Positions 15,985-25,161 are shown, counted from the stretch's first letter. The stretch: 64,000 bases of DNA from Alphaproteobacteria bacterium (GCA_900768185.1 CAAGCB010000029.1:186001-250000); one strand, 5' to 3'. The notes: generated by a model not told the origin, from the sequence alone. Program-made: numbers and translations.

Positions 15985-18513
15985 ATGACTGACGAAAAGA
16001 AAATCCTTTCCTTGAAGAAAACGGTTGACGTCAACCGCGCGCATTCCAACGCCGGCTTTACGTCGGGACGCAAACCCGTTCAGGTTGAAGTACGCAAAAA
16101 GCGCACCATCGTCACCGACGCGCACGGCAAAATTCAGGGGGTCAGAGAAGGCGGCGCCGCTTCGGGCGTGCTGGACAGCGAAATGGAACGCCGTCTGAAA
16201 GTTTTGCAGGACGCGAGAAAAGCAGAAGAGGAAAACCGCATCAAAGCCGCCGAAGAAGCGAAACGCAAGGCGGAGGAAGCGGTTAAACGCGCCGAAGAAG
16301 AAGCCGAACGCAAAGCCAAAGAAGAAGCCGAAGCGAAATTGCGCGCCGAAGAGGAAAACAAAAAATCCGCCGCCGCACCGGTTCCCGCCGTCGCGGTTCG
16401 TCCCGCGCCCAAAACGGTCGCCGTTAAAAAAGACGCGCCGAAAAAGCCGTTTTCCGCAAAATCGACCGGATACAATCAGCCCGCGATGTCGCCCGAAGAA
16501 GCCGAAGCCGCCGAACAGCACCGCATGAAAACGGGCTTTAAACGCCGCGAAACGCGCGACGACGACAGCCGCTTTTCCAGACGCGGCGGCGAAGACGACA
16601 AATGGCGCGGCGGACGTAATATGTCCGCTTTGATGCGCGGCGACGACGAAGAAGGACGCGGCAGAAGTCTGGCGTCCATCAAGCGCGCGCGCGAAAAAGA
16701 ACGCCAAAAGATGTTCGGCGCGCCCAAACCCGCCGAAAAAGTCTACCGCGAAGTCGTCATTCCCGAAACGATCACCGTTCAGGAACTGGCGGCGCGCATG
16801 AGCGAACGCGGCGCCGATGTCGTCAAAGCCCTGATGAAAATGGGCGTCATGGCGACCATCACGCAAACAATAGACGCCGACATCGCGCAAATCATCGTCG
16901 AAGAAATGGGACACAAAGCCAGACGCGTCAACGAAGCGGACGTCGAAGACAATCTGCGCGACGCGCCCGATCCCGAAGAAACGAAAGTTCCCCGCCCGCC
17001 CGTCGTGACGGTCATGGGACACGTCGACCACGGCAAAACGTCGCTGTTGGACAATCTGCGTTCAACCGATGTCGCCGCGCATGAAGCCGGCGGCATCACG
17101 CAGCACATCGGCGCGTACCAGATCACGCTGGAAAACGGTCAGAAAGTCACGTTCATCGACACGCCGGGGCACGCCGCCTTTACCGAAATGCGCGCCCGCG
17201 GCGCGAAAGTCACCGACATCGTCGTTTTGGTCGTCGCCGCGAACGACGGCATCATGCCGCAAACGATTGAAGCGATCACCCACGCCAAGGCGGCGGGCGT
17301 TCCCATCGTCGTCGCCATCAACAAAATCGACGTTCCGGGGGCGAATCCCGAAAAGGTGCGTCAGGATTTGATGCAGCACGGCGTCTATGTCGAAAGCATG
17401 GGCGGCGACGTTCTGTCCGTCGAAGTGTCGGCGAAAAAGAAAATCAATCTGGACAAGCTGGTTGAAGCCATTTTGCTGCAAGCCGAAATTCTTGATTTGC
17501 GCGCGAATCCGAATCATTCCGCCGAAGGCGCGATTATCGAAGCCAAAATGGAAAAAGGACGCGGTTCCGTCGCTACCGTTTTGGTTCAGCGCGGCACACT
17601 GAAACCGGGCGACATTTTCGTCGCCGGCAAAGACTGGGGACGCGTGCGCGCCATGGTGGACGAACGCGGACAGCGCGTGACCGAAGCCGGTCCCTCTTTC
17701 CCCGTCGAAGTGCTGGGGTTCCAGTCAACGCCCAGCGCGGGTGACGACTTTATCGTCGTCAACGACGAAGACCGCGCGCGCGAAGTCGCCGCCTATCGCC
17801 AGCGCAAGGAACGCGAAGCGTTGCAGGTGCGTTCCACCCGTTCGGCGATGGAACAGATGTTCGACAAGATCAAAGCCGGAGAAGCCAAGGAACTGCCCGT
17901 CGTTATCAAAGCCGACGTTCAGGGTTCCGTCGAAGCGTTGACCGCGACGCTGAACAAAATTTCGACGGATAAAGCCAAAGTCCGCATTCTGCACGCGGCG
18001 GTCGGCGCGATCAACGAATCCGACGTTACGCTGGCGAAGGCGTCCAGCGCGCTGATCATCGGGTTCAACGTCCGCGCGAACACGCTGGCGCGCACGGCGG
18101 CGAAACGCGACGGCATCGAAATCCGCTACCATTCCATCATCTACAACGTGGCTGACGACATTCATGCGGCGTTGGAGGGCATGCTGGCGCCCGAACTGAA
18201 GGAAAAGATTCTGGGCTACGCGAAAATCCGCGAAGTCTACAACATTTCCAAAGTCGGCAAGGTCGCCGGTTGCATGGTCAAGGAAGGCATCATGAAACGC
18301 GGGGCGCACGTCCGTTTGTTGCGGTCGAACGTCGTCTACCACGACGGCATGATGGCGGCGCTGAAACGGTTCAAAGACGACGTGAAGGAAGTTCGCGAAG
18401 GCTACGAATGCGGAATGAGCTTTGAAAACTTCAACGACATTCAGGTGGACGACACCGTCGAATGTTATGAAATCGAAGAAGTCGCCGCCAAGCTGGAAGA
18501 AGTCAAACTGTAA
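15985..18513 (+). CDS. infB: Translation initiation factor IF-2
   Basis: GTPase that brings fMet-tRNA to the 30S subunit. The 842-aa product has an N-terminal IF2-associated segment (RKPVQVEVRKKRTIV), a long charged Ala/Lys/Glu-rich coiled region (about residues 65-125), the IF2_N module (IPETITVQELAARMSERGADVVKALMKMG), then the G domain with GHVDHGKT, DTPGHAAF, and NKID. Domains II-IV follow, with the IF-2 signature in the last 150 residues (GYAKIREVYNISKVGKVAGCMV). Alphaproteobacterial length is normal. Confidence 0.98.
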   Translation: MTDEKKILSLKKTVDVNRAHSNAGFTSGRKPVQVEVRKKRTIVTDAHGKIQGVREGGAASGVLDSEMERRLKVLQDARKAEEENRIKAAEEAKRKAEEAVKRAEEEAERKAKEEAEAKLRAEEENKKSAAAPVPAVAVRPAPKTVAVKKDAPKKPFSAKSTGYNQPAMSPEEAEAAEQHRMKTGFKRRETRDDDSRFSRRGGEDDKWRGGRNMSALMRGDDEEGRGRSLASIKRAREKERQKMFGAPKPAEKVYREVVIPETITVQELAARMSERGADVVKALMKMGVMATITQTIDADIAQIIVEEMGHKARRVNEADVEDNLRDAPDPEETKVPRPPVVTVMGHVDHGKTSLLDNLRSTDVAAHEAGGITQHIGAYQITLENGQKVTFIDTPGHAAFTEMRARGAKVTDIVVLVVAANDGIMPQTIEAITHAKAAGVPIVVAINKIDVPGANPEKVRQDLMQHGVYVESMGGDVLSVEVSAKKKINLDKLVEAILLQAEILDLRANPNHSAEGAIIEAKMEKGRGSVATVLVQRGTLKPGDIFVAGKDWGRVRAMVDERGQRVTEAGPSFPVEVLGFQSTPSAGDDFIVVNDEDRAREVAAYRQRKEREALQVRSTRSAMEQMFDKIKAGEAKELPVVIKADVQGSVEALTATLNKISTDKAKVRILHAAVGAINESDVTLAKASSALIIGFNVRANTLARTAAKRDGIEIRYHSIIYNVADDIHAALEGMLAPELKEKILGYAKIREVYNISKVGKVAGCMVKEGIMKRGAHVRLLRSNVVYHDGMMAALKRFKDDVKEVREGYECGMSFENFNDIQVDDTVECYEIEEVAAKLEEVKL

Positions 18514-18525
18514 GAGGTCTTGCCC

Positions 18526-18969
18526 ATGCGTTCCAATTCCAAACCCGTCACCCAGCGTCAACTGCGCGTTGCGGAACAGATCCGCCACATTCTGGCGGAT
18601 TGTTTCCAGCGCGGCGACGTGCCGAACGATTTTCTGGGCTGTCCGCCCGTTTCCGTGATGGAAGTCAAGGTGTCGCCCGATTTTTCGTTTTGCAAAGCGT
18701 TTATTTCCGTTTTATCGATCGAACCCGCCACCGCCGTCGAACTGGCGAAAGCGTTGAACAGGCAGGCGGGATTTTTTCGCAGGATTTTGGGAACGAAAAT
18801 CCGTTTGCGCCTGACGCCGGAAATCCGTTTTTACGCCGACGGCGCGCAAGCCGAAGCCGACAAGATCGAAACATTGCTGGCAAGCGAAGCCGTTCAACGC
18901 GATCTGATCGTCCGCGACGACGAAGAAAACGCCGACGAACAAACGGAAGACAAAAAATCCGATGATTAA
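18526..18969 (+). CDS. rbfA: Ribosome-binding factor A
   Basis: 30S maturation factor with a KH-like fold. The 147-aa protein has the N-terminal RQLRVAEQIRHILAD, MEVKVSPDFSFCKAFISVL and a C-terminal FFRRILGTKIRLRLTPEIRFYAD; an acidic tail follows. The ATG at 18526 is 7 bp after AGAGG; an in-frame TTG at 18520 is less likely. It is co-transcribed with infB (12 bp gap) and overlaps the following HAD gene by 8 bp. truB, which often follows rbfA, is not present here. Confidence 0.93.
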   Translation: MRSNSKPVTQRQLRVAEQIRHILADCFQRGDVPNDFLGCPPVSVMEVKVSPDFSFCKAFISVLSIEPATAVELAKALNRQAGFFRRILGTKIRLRLTPEIRFYADGAQAEADKIETLLASEAVQRDLIVRDDEENADEQTEDKKSDD

Positions 18970-19744
18970 AGCTGCCTTTTTTGACATTGACGGCACGCTG
19001 ATCAGCTTTAAAACGCACACGATGCCCGAATCGACCAAGCGGGCGCTGGCGGCTTTGCGTCACAACGGCGTCAAAGTCTTCATCGCCACGGGACGCGCGC
19101 CGAACAACATCGAATTCATCAAAAAAATGTTCGATTTCGACGGCTTTGTCTGTTTCAACGGTCAGCTGTGTCTGGAAACGGACGGCACGGTTTTATACGA
19201 CCACCCGCTGCCCAAACGCGATATCGACGCGGTTCTGCCCTATATGAACGAACACAAAATCGCGTGCTGCTTTGAAATGGCGTACCGGCAGGTGTTCAAT
19301 ATGGTGGATCGGCGCGTGCAGGATCTGCTGGCGTATGTCAACGAACCCGCCGTGAAACCGGAAGACATCGTCGACGTATCGGAAATGACGCAGAACTTTT
19401 ACCAGCTGTCCGCCTATATCACGCCGGACGAAGAGGAAAGCCTGATGCGCCATATGCCCGATTGCAAAGCGATGCGCTGGCACGAACTGTTCGTCAACAT
19501 CGTCGGCAAAGACGGCGGCAAACCCGTCGGCATTGCCAAAGTCTGCGAAAAATACGGTTACGACATCAACGACGTGATCGCGTTCGGCGACGGCGGCAAC
19601 GACATCGACATGCTGAAATCGGTCGGCACCGGCGTCGCGATGGGCAACGCGGGCGAAAACGTCAAAAAAATTGCCGATTACGTCACGACGGATGTTGACG
19701 GCGACGGCATTTTCAACGCCTTGCAGCATTTTGAACTGATTTAA
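18962..19744 (+). CDS. Cof-type HAD-IIB family hydrolase
   Basis: A 260-aa HAD phosphatase with motif I FFDIDGTLISF (DxD nucleophile), motif II FIATGRAP, and motif III/IV GKPVGIAKVCEKYG followed by VIAFGDGGNDIDML. A C2B-type cap of about 100 residues sits between motifs II and III. Such proteins dephosphorylate sugar phosphates, FMN or related small molecules; substrate is unknown. It overlaps rbfA and is thus the last gene of the translation-factor operon, an unexpected place usually occupied by truB or rpsO. Confidence 0.88.
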   Translation: MIKAAFFDIDGTLISFKTHTMPESTKRALAALRHNGVKVFIATGRAPNNIEFIKKMFDFDGFVCFNGQLCLETDGTVLYDHPLPKRDIDAVLPYMNEHKIACCFEMAYRQVFNMVDRRVQDLLAYVNEPAVKPEDIVDVSEMTQNFYQLSAYITPDEEESLMRHMPDCKAMRWHELFVNIVGKDGGKPVGIAKVCEKYGYDINDVIAFGDGGNDIDMLKSVGTGVAMGNAGENVKKIADYVTTDVDGDGIFNALQHFELI

Positions 19745-19769
19745 AAAGCCCCCGAAGACCGCTTTTCTG

Positions 19770-20342
19770 TCAGACAACCGTCAAAACGATTTTATCGGCG
19801 GCGGCGATTTCATCGGACGCGTTTTTTATTAAATCGCCCAGACGTTCCGTTTTTAATCCCGTCAAAACAGACAAAGAAGCCAGATGTTCTTGATGTCCGC
19901 TTTTTAAAGCCGCGTAGTTAAACAAAACAAATCTTCGGATTTGCGATATTTTCCGCGCCTGTTCGGTTTCGGCTTTCGTCATGTCTTTCTTGTCCATTTC
20001 AACATAAACGGCATCGGGGGAATATTTCCACACGCCGCCAGACAGAAAATCCGTTGTCCAACTGTAGACAGAGGAAAGATTTATAATGCTGACCGTATTG
20101 AACTGTGACGTCAAAGGAACGATCGCGTCCTGATATCCTTCCTTTTTCAACATAATAATCACATTGCCGGAGGTGCGTTTCAAATCGACGGCGCAAGGCG
20201 TTGAACACATCGGCATACCGTTGACATAAACTTTGGCTTCGGGAGCGTTGGTGTTGACGGTAACGTTTTGTTGCGTTCCCGAAAAAACGGTGCCGCAGCC
20301 CGATAACAGGAAAAGGGCGATAACTGCTTGAAATTTTTTCAT
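19770..20342 (-). CDS. PEGA-domain lipoprotein
   Basis: A 190-aa lipoprotein with a lipobox LLSGC and Cys at residue 16. The N-terminal mature part is PEGA-like: VNTNAPEAKVYVNGMPMCSTPCAVDLKRTSGNV contains the pattern of a small carbohydrate- or cell-wall-associated beta domain. It is followed by a hydrophobic-aromatic stretch (SIINLSSVYSWTTDFLSGGVW) and a helical tail. The start at 20342 follows CAGGAG by 6 bp. It is convergent with the HAD gene. Its 5' leader, upstream on the minus strand, holds a terminator hairpin and a complex set of inverted repeats. Confidence 0.8.
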   Translation of the reverse strand: MKKFQAVIALFLLSGCGTVFSGTQQNVTVNTNAPEAKVYVNGMPMCSTPCAVDLKRTSGNVIIMLKKEGYQDAIVPLTSQFNTVSIINLSSVYSWTTDFLSGGVWKYSPDAVYVEMDKKDMTKAETEQARKISQIRRFVLFNYAALKSGHQEHLASLSVLTGLKTERLGDLIKNASDEIAAADKIVLTVV

Positions 20343-20361
20343 GATTTCTCCTGAATGTAAA

Positions 20362-20386
20362 ATAAAACCGCCTGATGAAAGGCGGT
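20362..20386 (-). terminator. Terminator-like hairpin just ahead of the PEGA lipoprotein
   Basis: Read on the minus strand, ACCGCCT pairs with AGGCGGT around a 6-nt loop and is followed by TTTATTTTA. It lies only about 20 bp before the lipoprotein start, downstream of the paired repeat region, so it would act on leader transcripts, as in attenuators or riboswitches. Confidence 0.65.
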
Positions 20387-20524
20387 CGGGAGCTGAAAAA
20401 ATCGTAAGCAATTACAAAAACGACCCTCTGTGCATTACTGCACAAAGACTCCCGACCCTTATACATCAAGTCAGGAATAAAAGCCCTCTGCGCCATAGCA
20501 CAAAGGGTCAGGCTGTAATTGCTT
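20384..20524 (-). promoter_or_regulatory. Structured repeat-rich leader of the PEGA lipoprotein
   Basis: Two similar hairpins carry the shared core CCCTCTG(T/C)GC ... GCACAAAG at 20424-20447 and 20484-20507, offset by 60 bp. Two longer-range complementary pairs are present: GGTCGGGAG (20384-20392) with CTCCCGACC (20449-20457), and AAGCAATTAC (20406-20415) with GTAATTGCTT (20515-20524). These pairs cross, so they form a pseudoknot or are mutually exclusive. Read on the minus strand this ends in the terminator hairpin ahead of the lipoprotein. No known riboswitch class is recognised. The rest of the 461-bp gap up to 20803 shows no gene. Confidence 0.55.
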
Positions 20525-20803
20525 TAAAGAGTTTTTTCAGGACTCCGCCCCTTTTCAGGCACTTGACACACGTTTACCGTATATCCGGAAAAATAATGAC
20601 AGATCGGCAAATAAATGTAAATAATAAATACGGACGCTATACAAGAAAGACGGCGCATAAGCGAAAACGCAAGGAAAAACCCGATAACCCGTCAACGCCC
20701 GCCGTTTCAATCATGCCGCGCGTCTTTAACCGATACGTTTCGACAGCGTCGGCGTTATCGCTTTTTTTGAACAGGCGACGATATTTAAGCGTTTTGAACC
20801 GAT

Positions 20804-21838
20804 TTAGAAATTCAGTTTGAAATCCAGTGTTCCCGCGTGATCCTGATAGTCTTTTTTGAACTTTCCGCTGTAAGTCAGGGATATTTCCGCCCTGACGCCG
20901 AACGCGACCGATACGCCCGCCCCCGCTTCCGCGCCGAAACGCTTCTGTCGTTCGCCCGCGACGTTGTAGACCGCCCCGCCCGCCGAAACGATTTCGCCTT
21001 TGACGGCGGTTCCGGCGAAATCGTATGTCGCCGCCGCTTTCAAATACGGAGTAACGCCGACGTTCGGCGCGGCGTTCAGACGATAATCGCCCGACAGCTT
21101 CAATCCGCCGACCGCCATCCAAATGTTTTGCGCGGTCGTTTTAACGACCAAATCCGACGCGTTCGTGAAATTATCCTGCTCCACCGTTGTAAAGCGGACG
21201 GCGATTTCGGGGGTCAGCGGCGCGTCATATCCCGCCGCGATCTGCGCGGCAAACGCCGTCGCGTCGTAATCGCTTTTCAAACGCTCCGTTTTCGTCGTTT
21301 CGTCGTATTCCGACAATCCCAAAACCAAAACGGCGTTGACATAGGCGCGTTCAGGCTGATACGTCCCGTACAGAAAAGTCGAATGCGTTTTAACGTCCGT
21401 GTCGCGGCTGTCCGTGGAAATGTCCGTTTTCACATAGGCGTACCCCAGCCCGAATTTGAAATTTTCGGACGTGTTGTTTTCAATTCCGATCACGGCGCCG
21501 TACATTGACGCGTCAAATCCGTCCGCCTTGCCTTTTCGGGCGTCCTGTTTGACGTATCCGCCCTGTCCGACCGCCCACGGCGTGACGCGTTCGGGATCGA
21601 AACCGCCGCCCGAACGCCCGTAATAAACGCCGCCGTGCGCGGACGAAAAGAAACGATTGGTGTCAAATCCGCCCATGCGGCTTCTGGCGATATCCATGAC
21701 GGACAAAACCGTTCCGCGCGCCGAACGCCAAACGGCTTGCGTCGCGTCGGGCAAAACCTCCGCCGTCGGCGCGGCGGCTGCGGCGTCAAAAGAAAAAAGC
21801 AGAACGGCGCACGCCGGCAATAAAGATTTTGGAAACAT
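20804..21838 (-). CDS. Autotransporter-type outer-membrane beta-barrel protein
   Basis: A 344-aa protein with a signal peptide (LLPACAVLLFSFDAAAAA) and an autotransporter-like beta-barrel over most of the length. Seen: alternating aromatic/hydrophobic strands such as WAVGQGGYV, FKFGLGYAYVKTDIST, THSTFLYGTYQPERAYV, VTPYLKAAATYDF and a final TLDFKLNF with C-terminal Phe, the BAM recognition signal. The segment before the barrel is very short, so there is no classic passenger; it may be a stand-alone barrel or a remnant. It ends about 460 bp before the lipoprotein gene, same strand. I expect an outer-membrane location. Confidence 0.8.
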   Translation of the reverse strand: MFPKSLLPACAVLLFSFDAAAAAPTAEVLPDATQAVWRSARGTVLSVMDIARSRMGGFDTNRFFSSAHGGVYYGRSGGGFDPERVTPWAVGQGGYVKQDARKGKADGFDASMYGAVIGIENNTSENFKFGLGYAYVKTDISTDSRDTDVKTHSTFLYGTYQPERAYVNAVLVLGLSEYDETTKTERLKSDYDATAFAAQIAAGYDAPLTPEIAVRFTTVEQDNFTNASDLVVKTTAQNIWMAVGGLKLSGDYRLNAAPNVGVTPYLKAAATYDFAGTAVKGEIVSAGGAVYNVAGERQKRFGAEAGAGVSVAFGVRAEISLTYSGKFKKDYQDHAGTLDFKLNF

Positions 21839-21920
21839 GAAATCACCTTAAAAAAACAACAGAATCATTATGACGCGAACATTTTAACAAAAACTTGCGT
21901 CGTTTTTAAAATCGCGGACG

Positions 21921-21944
21921 AAAAAGCCGCCTCGAAAGGCGGCT
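21921..21944 (-). terminator. Terminator of the XRE regulator gene
   Basis: On the minus strand AGCCGCCT pairs with AGGCGGCT around a 4-nt loop, followed by TTTTT. It lies 21 bp downstream of the XRE gene stop. Confidence 0.8.
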
Positions 21945-21964
21945 CTTTCGCAAAGATCGGGGAA

Positions 21965-22459
21965 TCAATCCGCGTTTTCATCGGTTTCGCCGACATCTCC
22001 GCCTTCGGACGGAGCCGCCATCGCTTTAACCAGATCCAGAAGCCTTTTTGCGGCGCGGCGATCGGGAATCATATAATAACACCGCACCAGTTCCAGCGTT
22101 TCGCGTTTCGTCATCGGATCGAAATTAAACGCGACGGGTTCTTCCGCCAATTCGCCCGCGCCCGCCAACATGCGCGGCGACGCCCCCGCGACCTGATCGT
22201 CCATGTCTTCGAAAAAGAAACTGATCGGCACTTCCAGCACTTTGCCGATATCAAACAGGCGGCTGGCGCTGATCCGGTTCATGCCGCGTTCGTATTTCTG
22301 CACCTGCTGAAAAGTCAGTCCGATTTGCTCGCCCAGTTTTTCCTGACTCATTCCCAGCAGAGTGCGGCGCATTTTAACGCGCGCGCCGACATAAACATCA
22401 ATGGGATTCGGCGCACCGTCCGCCGTTCTGCCCCGCGATGATTTTTTTGTTCTGTCCAT
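21965..22459 (-). CDS. XRE-family helix-turn-helix regulator
   Basis: A 164-aa protein with an HTH near residues 28-80: RVKMRRTLLGMSQEKLGEQIGLTFQQVQKYERGMNRISASRL, the consensus of a regulator family widely conserved in Alphaproteobacteria, followed by LEVPISFFFED. The C-terminal part is acidic with a region (MTKRETLELVRCYYMIPD) typical of this group. I start at MDRTKK (22459) because GGGGAA precedes it; earlier Met codons lack a ribosome site. It is divergent from the DivL-like gene, which it might control. The exact target is unknown. Confidence 0.85.
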   Translation of the reverse strand: MDRTKKSSRGRTADGAPNPIDVYVGARVKMRRTLLGMSQEKLGEQIGLTFQQVQKYERGMNRISASRLFDIGKVLEVPISFFFEDMDDQVAGASPRMLAGAGELAEEPVAFNFDPMTKRETLELVRCYYMIPDRRAAKRLLDLVKAMAAPSEGGDVGETDENAD

Positions 22460-22630
22460 AAGCTTGTTCCCCATGCGTAAAAAGCCCAAGCACCTGATCT
22501 TTCCCTGCAACGGATAATCTCCGCTTTTTATCGGAAAATCAATTAAAAAAACGGGGCGGCGCGGAAAAAATCAGTCACTGATTTTCTTTTTTATTTTGCC
22601 GTTTCGAACAAAGCGCGCTATTTTAAAAAA

Positions 22631-25030
22631 ATGTTAACGGCTTGGGATTCAATTCTTGCGAAAGTAATCGTTTCGGTGTTTTTTCACCCGAAAGCGCTTG
22701 TTTTCATCTGCTTGGCGTTTTTTTCGGGAATTGCCGCGGCTTTTTTCGTTTTGACCCGTCGTTTGAAAAAGCTGCGTTTCATCGCTGAAAGGTTGAACAC
22801 CGCCGAACTGGCTTTGGACAGTTTTCCAGACGGATATTTTCTGTGGATATACGATTCCGTCGGATTCTTGCAAAAAACGCGCTGTTCGCGACGACTGGCG
22901 GTTATGCTGAATTTGACGCGCGGTTTCGATGCGCCGTTTGACGCCCTGTTGGAACACTTTACCCCCGACGGCGCCGATTTGCTGACGGCAAGCCTGAACG
23001 AAATGCGCGCGAACGACACGCCGTTCGCCGTTGAACTGCCCGACGCGTCGCGAACGCGCGGCTTTCGCATAACGGGCTTTCGCAACAAAACCGCCGATAA
23101 AAAAACGATCGACGTTTTATGGGTGCGTGAAATCACCGAAACGACCAAACAACTGACGGAATTGCGGGACAAAACAAAATCGCTGGAATCGCGAAACGCC
23201 CTGCTTGAACAAATATTCGACGCCCTGCCCGTTCCGCTGTGGGCGCGAAACGACGGTTATCAAATCGTCCTGTGCAATTCCGCCTATGCCGTTATCGCGC
23301 GCGCCGAAAATCCGGAAAAGGCGGTTCTGCTGGGCAGCGAACTGGTGTATGAAAAATCGGCGAACGAAGCGAAAATCATCGCTTCGACCGCCCGCGCCAT
23401 GGGGAAAAGATACGTTTCGGACGAATACGTCGTCATCGACGGCAAACGCCGTCTGGTCAACGTGAACGAAACTCTTTTGCCCGCCCGCGCCGGCATTAAA
23501 AACGGCACGGTCGGTTTTTTAAAAGACGTCACACCGGAACACGAATTGCGAAACGCTCTGCGACGACAGGCGGAGGCGCACGAAGAAGTTTTGGAACATC
23601 TGAAAACGGCGATTGCCGTGTTTGACGCCGACATGCGTCTGCAATTCTACAACATGGCGTTTTTAAAGCTGTGGAATCTGGACGAAAAGGTACTGGACAG
23701 CTCGCCAAGCTATCCGCATTTGCTGGATATCCTGCGCGAAAATCGAAAACTGCCCGAAAACCGCGATTTCGCCGCCTATAAAAGCCGTGAAATCAAGTTT
23801 TTCACAACGCTGGTTTCGGCAACCGAGGACGTCATGCATCTGCCTTCGGGCGTGACGCTGCGCCGCACACTGACACCGCACCCGCTGGGCGGATTGCTGA
23901 TCACCTACGAAGACGTGACGGGGCATCTGACGATGGAACGGTCGATGACCGTTTTGAACGAAACGCAGCACACCGTTCTGAACCACCTGCGCGAAGCGAT
24001 CCTGCTGTTCGGCGGCGACGGGCGTCTGCGTCTGGCGAACGAAGCGTATCTGACGCTGTGGGAAATCGGGGACGCGGGCTTTAATTCCCGCCCGATGACG
24101 ATCGGCGAAGTGCTGGACGGTCAAAAACCGTTTTTTGAAAACGAAGAAAACTGGGAATCGTTGAAAGAACAGCTGCTGGGCGTCGTGAACGCGCATACGG
24201 GCGAAGCGTTTCAAATCCTGCGTCCCGACGGCAAAGTGCTGGAATTTCTGGCGGCGGGATTGCCCGACGGCGGTATTTTCGTTTCTTTTCTGGACGTGAC
24301 GGAAGTGGAAAAAAATTCGTCAATCGCGCTGGAAAAGGAGGCTTTGCTCAGCCGTTTCAAGCAAACGACCGTTCAAGCCGAAAAATTGCGCGCCGTTTTT
24401 TTGGAACAACTGGGACGAGAAATCAGTCCCCAACTGACGGCTTTGGACGATGCGGCGAATCTGCTGGGCGATTCGCGACGCCGCATGAATCAAAAACAAA
24501 AAGCCTGCCTGCAAAAAGTCGCCGACGCGACGGCGGAACTGAAAACCCTGTTCGGAGACATGGCGGATCTGGCGCTGATCGAAACGGGATCGGCGGTTTT
24601 GGAACTGGACAGCGTCGATATTCCCGAATTGCTGGACGGCGTTCTGTTGGGCGTGCGCGAACAGGCTAAAAACAAAAACGTCGCGCTGAACGTGTCTTTG
24701 CCCGAAAAGCCCCCGCTGCTGATCGCCGATAAAAAACGGCTGAAACAGGTTTTGTTCTATCTGGTCGGCAACGCCGTCGGCGCGACGTTCAAAGACGGCG
24801 CGGTCGATCTGTCCGTGACGGAGGACGATAAAAGTCTGATCATCACGCTGACGGAACGGTCGCTGGACGTGAAAAACGACTTCGACACCGTAAATTTCGC
24901 CGCGCAAAACGGTTTTGCGTCGGCGCTGATTCGCGGCTTTATCGAAATGCACGGCGGGACGCTGGGCGTTTCGGACAAAAACGGGACAAAGAAAACGCAA
25001 ATCCGTCTGCCCGTCCATCGCGAAATTTAA
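22631..25030 (+). CDS. PAS-domain histidine kinase-like protein with degenerate kinase core (DivL-like)
   Basis: A 799-aa protein: N-terminal membrane anchor (about residues 18-40), then four PAS-like units (about 60-165, 195-310, 320-440, 450-560), then a HisKA/HATPase-like region. The H-box position reads EQLGREISPQLT: aligned to SHELRTPL-type boxes, the phospho-acceptor His is Arg (residue 596). An N-box-like LVGNAVGATFKDG is present, but the DxGxG G1 box is not recognisable (LTERSLDV). So autophosphorylation is unlikely. Caulobacter DivL has Tyr here and regulates CckA-CtrA without kinase activity. Size, PAS layout, location next to tsaE-amgK-murU-addBA and ctrA in the same window all fit a DivL-type pseudokinase; homology to DivL is inferred. 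Confidence 0.75.
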   Translation: MLTAWDSILAKVIVSVFFHPKALVFICLAFFSGIAAAFFVLTRRLKKLRFIAERLNTAELALDSFPDGYFLWIYDSVGFLQKTRCSRRLAVMLNLTRGFDAPFDALLEHFTPDGADLLTASLNEMRANDTPFAVELPDASRTRGFRITGFRNKTADKKTIDVLWVREITETTKQLTELRDKTKSLESRNALLEQIFDALPVPLWARNDGYQIVLCNSAYAVIARAENPEKAVLLGSELVYEKSANEAKIIASTARAMGKRYVSDEYVVIDGKRRLVNVNETLLPARAGIKNGTVGFLKDVTPEHELRNALRRQAEAHEEVLEHLKTAIAVFDADMRLQFYNMAFLKLWNLDEKVLDSSPSYPHLLDILRENRKLPENRDFAAYKSREIKFFTTLVSATEDVMHLPSGVTLRRTLTPHPLGGLLITYEDVTGHLTMERSMTVLNETQHTVLNHLREAILLFGGDGRLRLANEAYLTLWEIGDAGFNSRPMTIGEVLDGQKPFFENEENWESLKEQLLGVVNAHTGEAFQILRPDGKVLEFLAAGLPDGGIFVSFLDVTEVEKNSSIALEKEALLSRFKQTTVQAEKLRAVFLEQLGREISPQLTALDDAANLLGDSRRRMNQKQKACLQKVADATAELKTLFGDMADLALIETGSAVLELDSVDIPELLDGVLLGVREQAKNKNVALNVSLPEKPPLLIADKKRLKQVLFYLVGNAVGATFKDGAVDLSVTEDDKSLIITLTERSLDVKNDFDTVNFAAQNGFASALIRGFIEMHGGTLGVSDKNGTKKTQIRLPVHREI

Positions 25031-25105
25031 AATTTCCAACCGTTTGCTTTGTCCGTTTTTTTGTCGATTTTTAGCAAAAAAACTTTTCATTTGAATCCGT
25101 TGCTG

Positions 25106-25111
25106 TATAAT
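25106..25111 (+). promoter_or_regulatory. Candidate -10 element upstream of the basic protein gene
   Basis: A perfect TATAAT stands 51 bp before the ATG at 25162, with TTTTCA 16 bp upstream as a weak -35. A GANTC site lies between. The match is by eye only. Confidence 0.4.
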
Positions 25112-25161
25112 AAAAGCAAATGGCAACGGTTTTGCCGCTCGTTTTTTTACGGGGTTTGAAG

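Noticed and set aside
20341..20820. A 159-codon plus-strand gene across the structured leader
   Set aside because: The frame has no ribosome site and low-complexity product, and the region is better explained as a structured leader on the minus strand.
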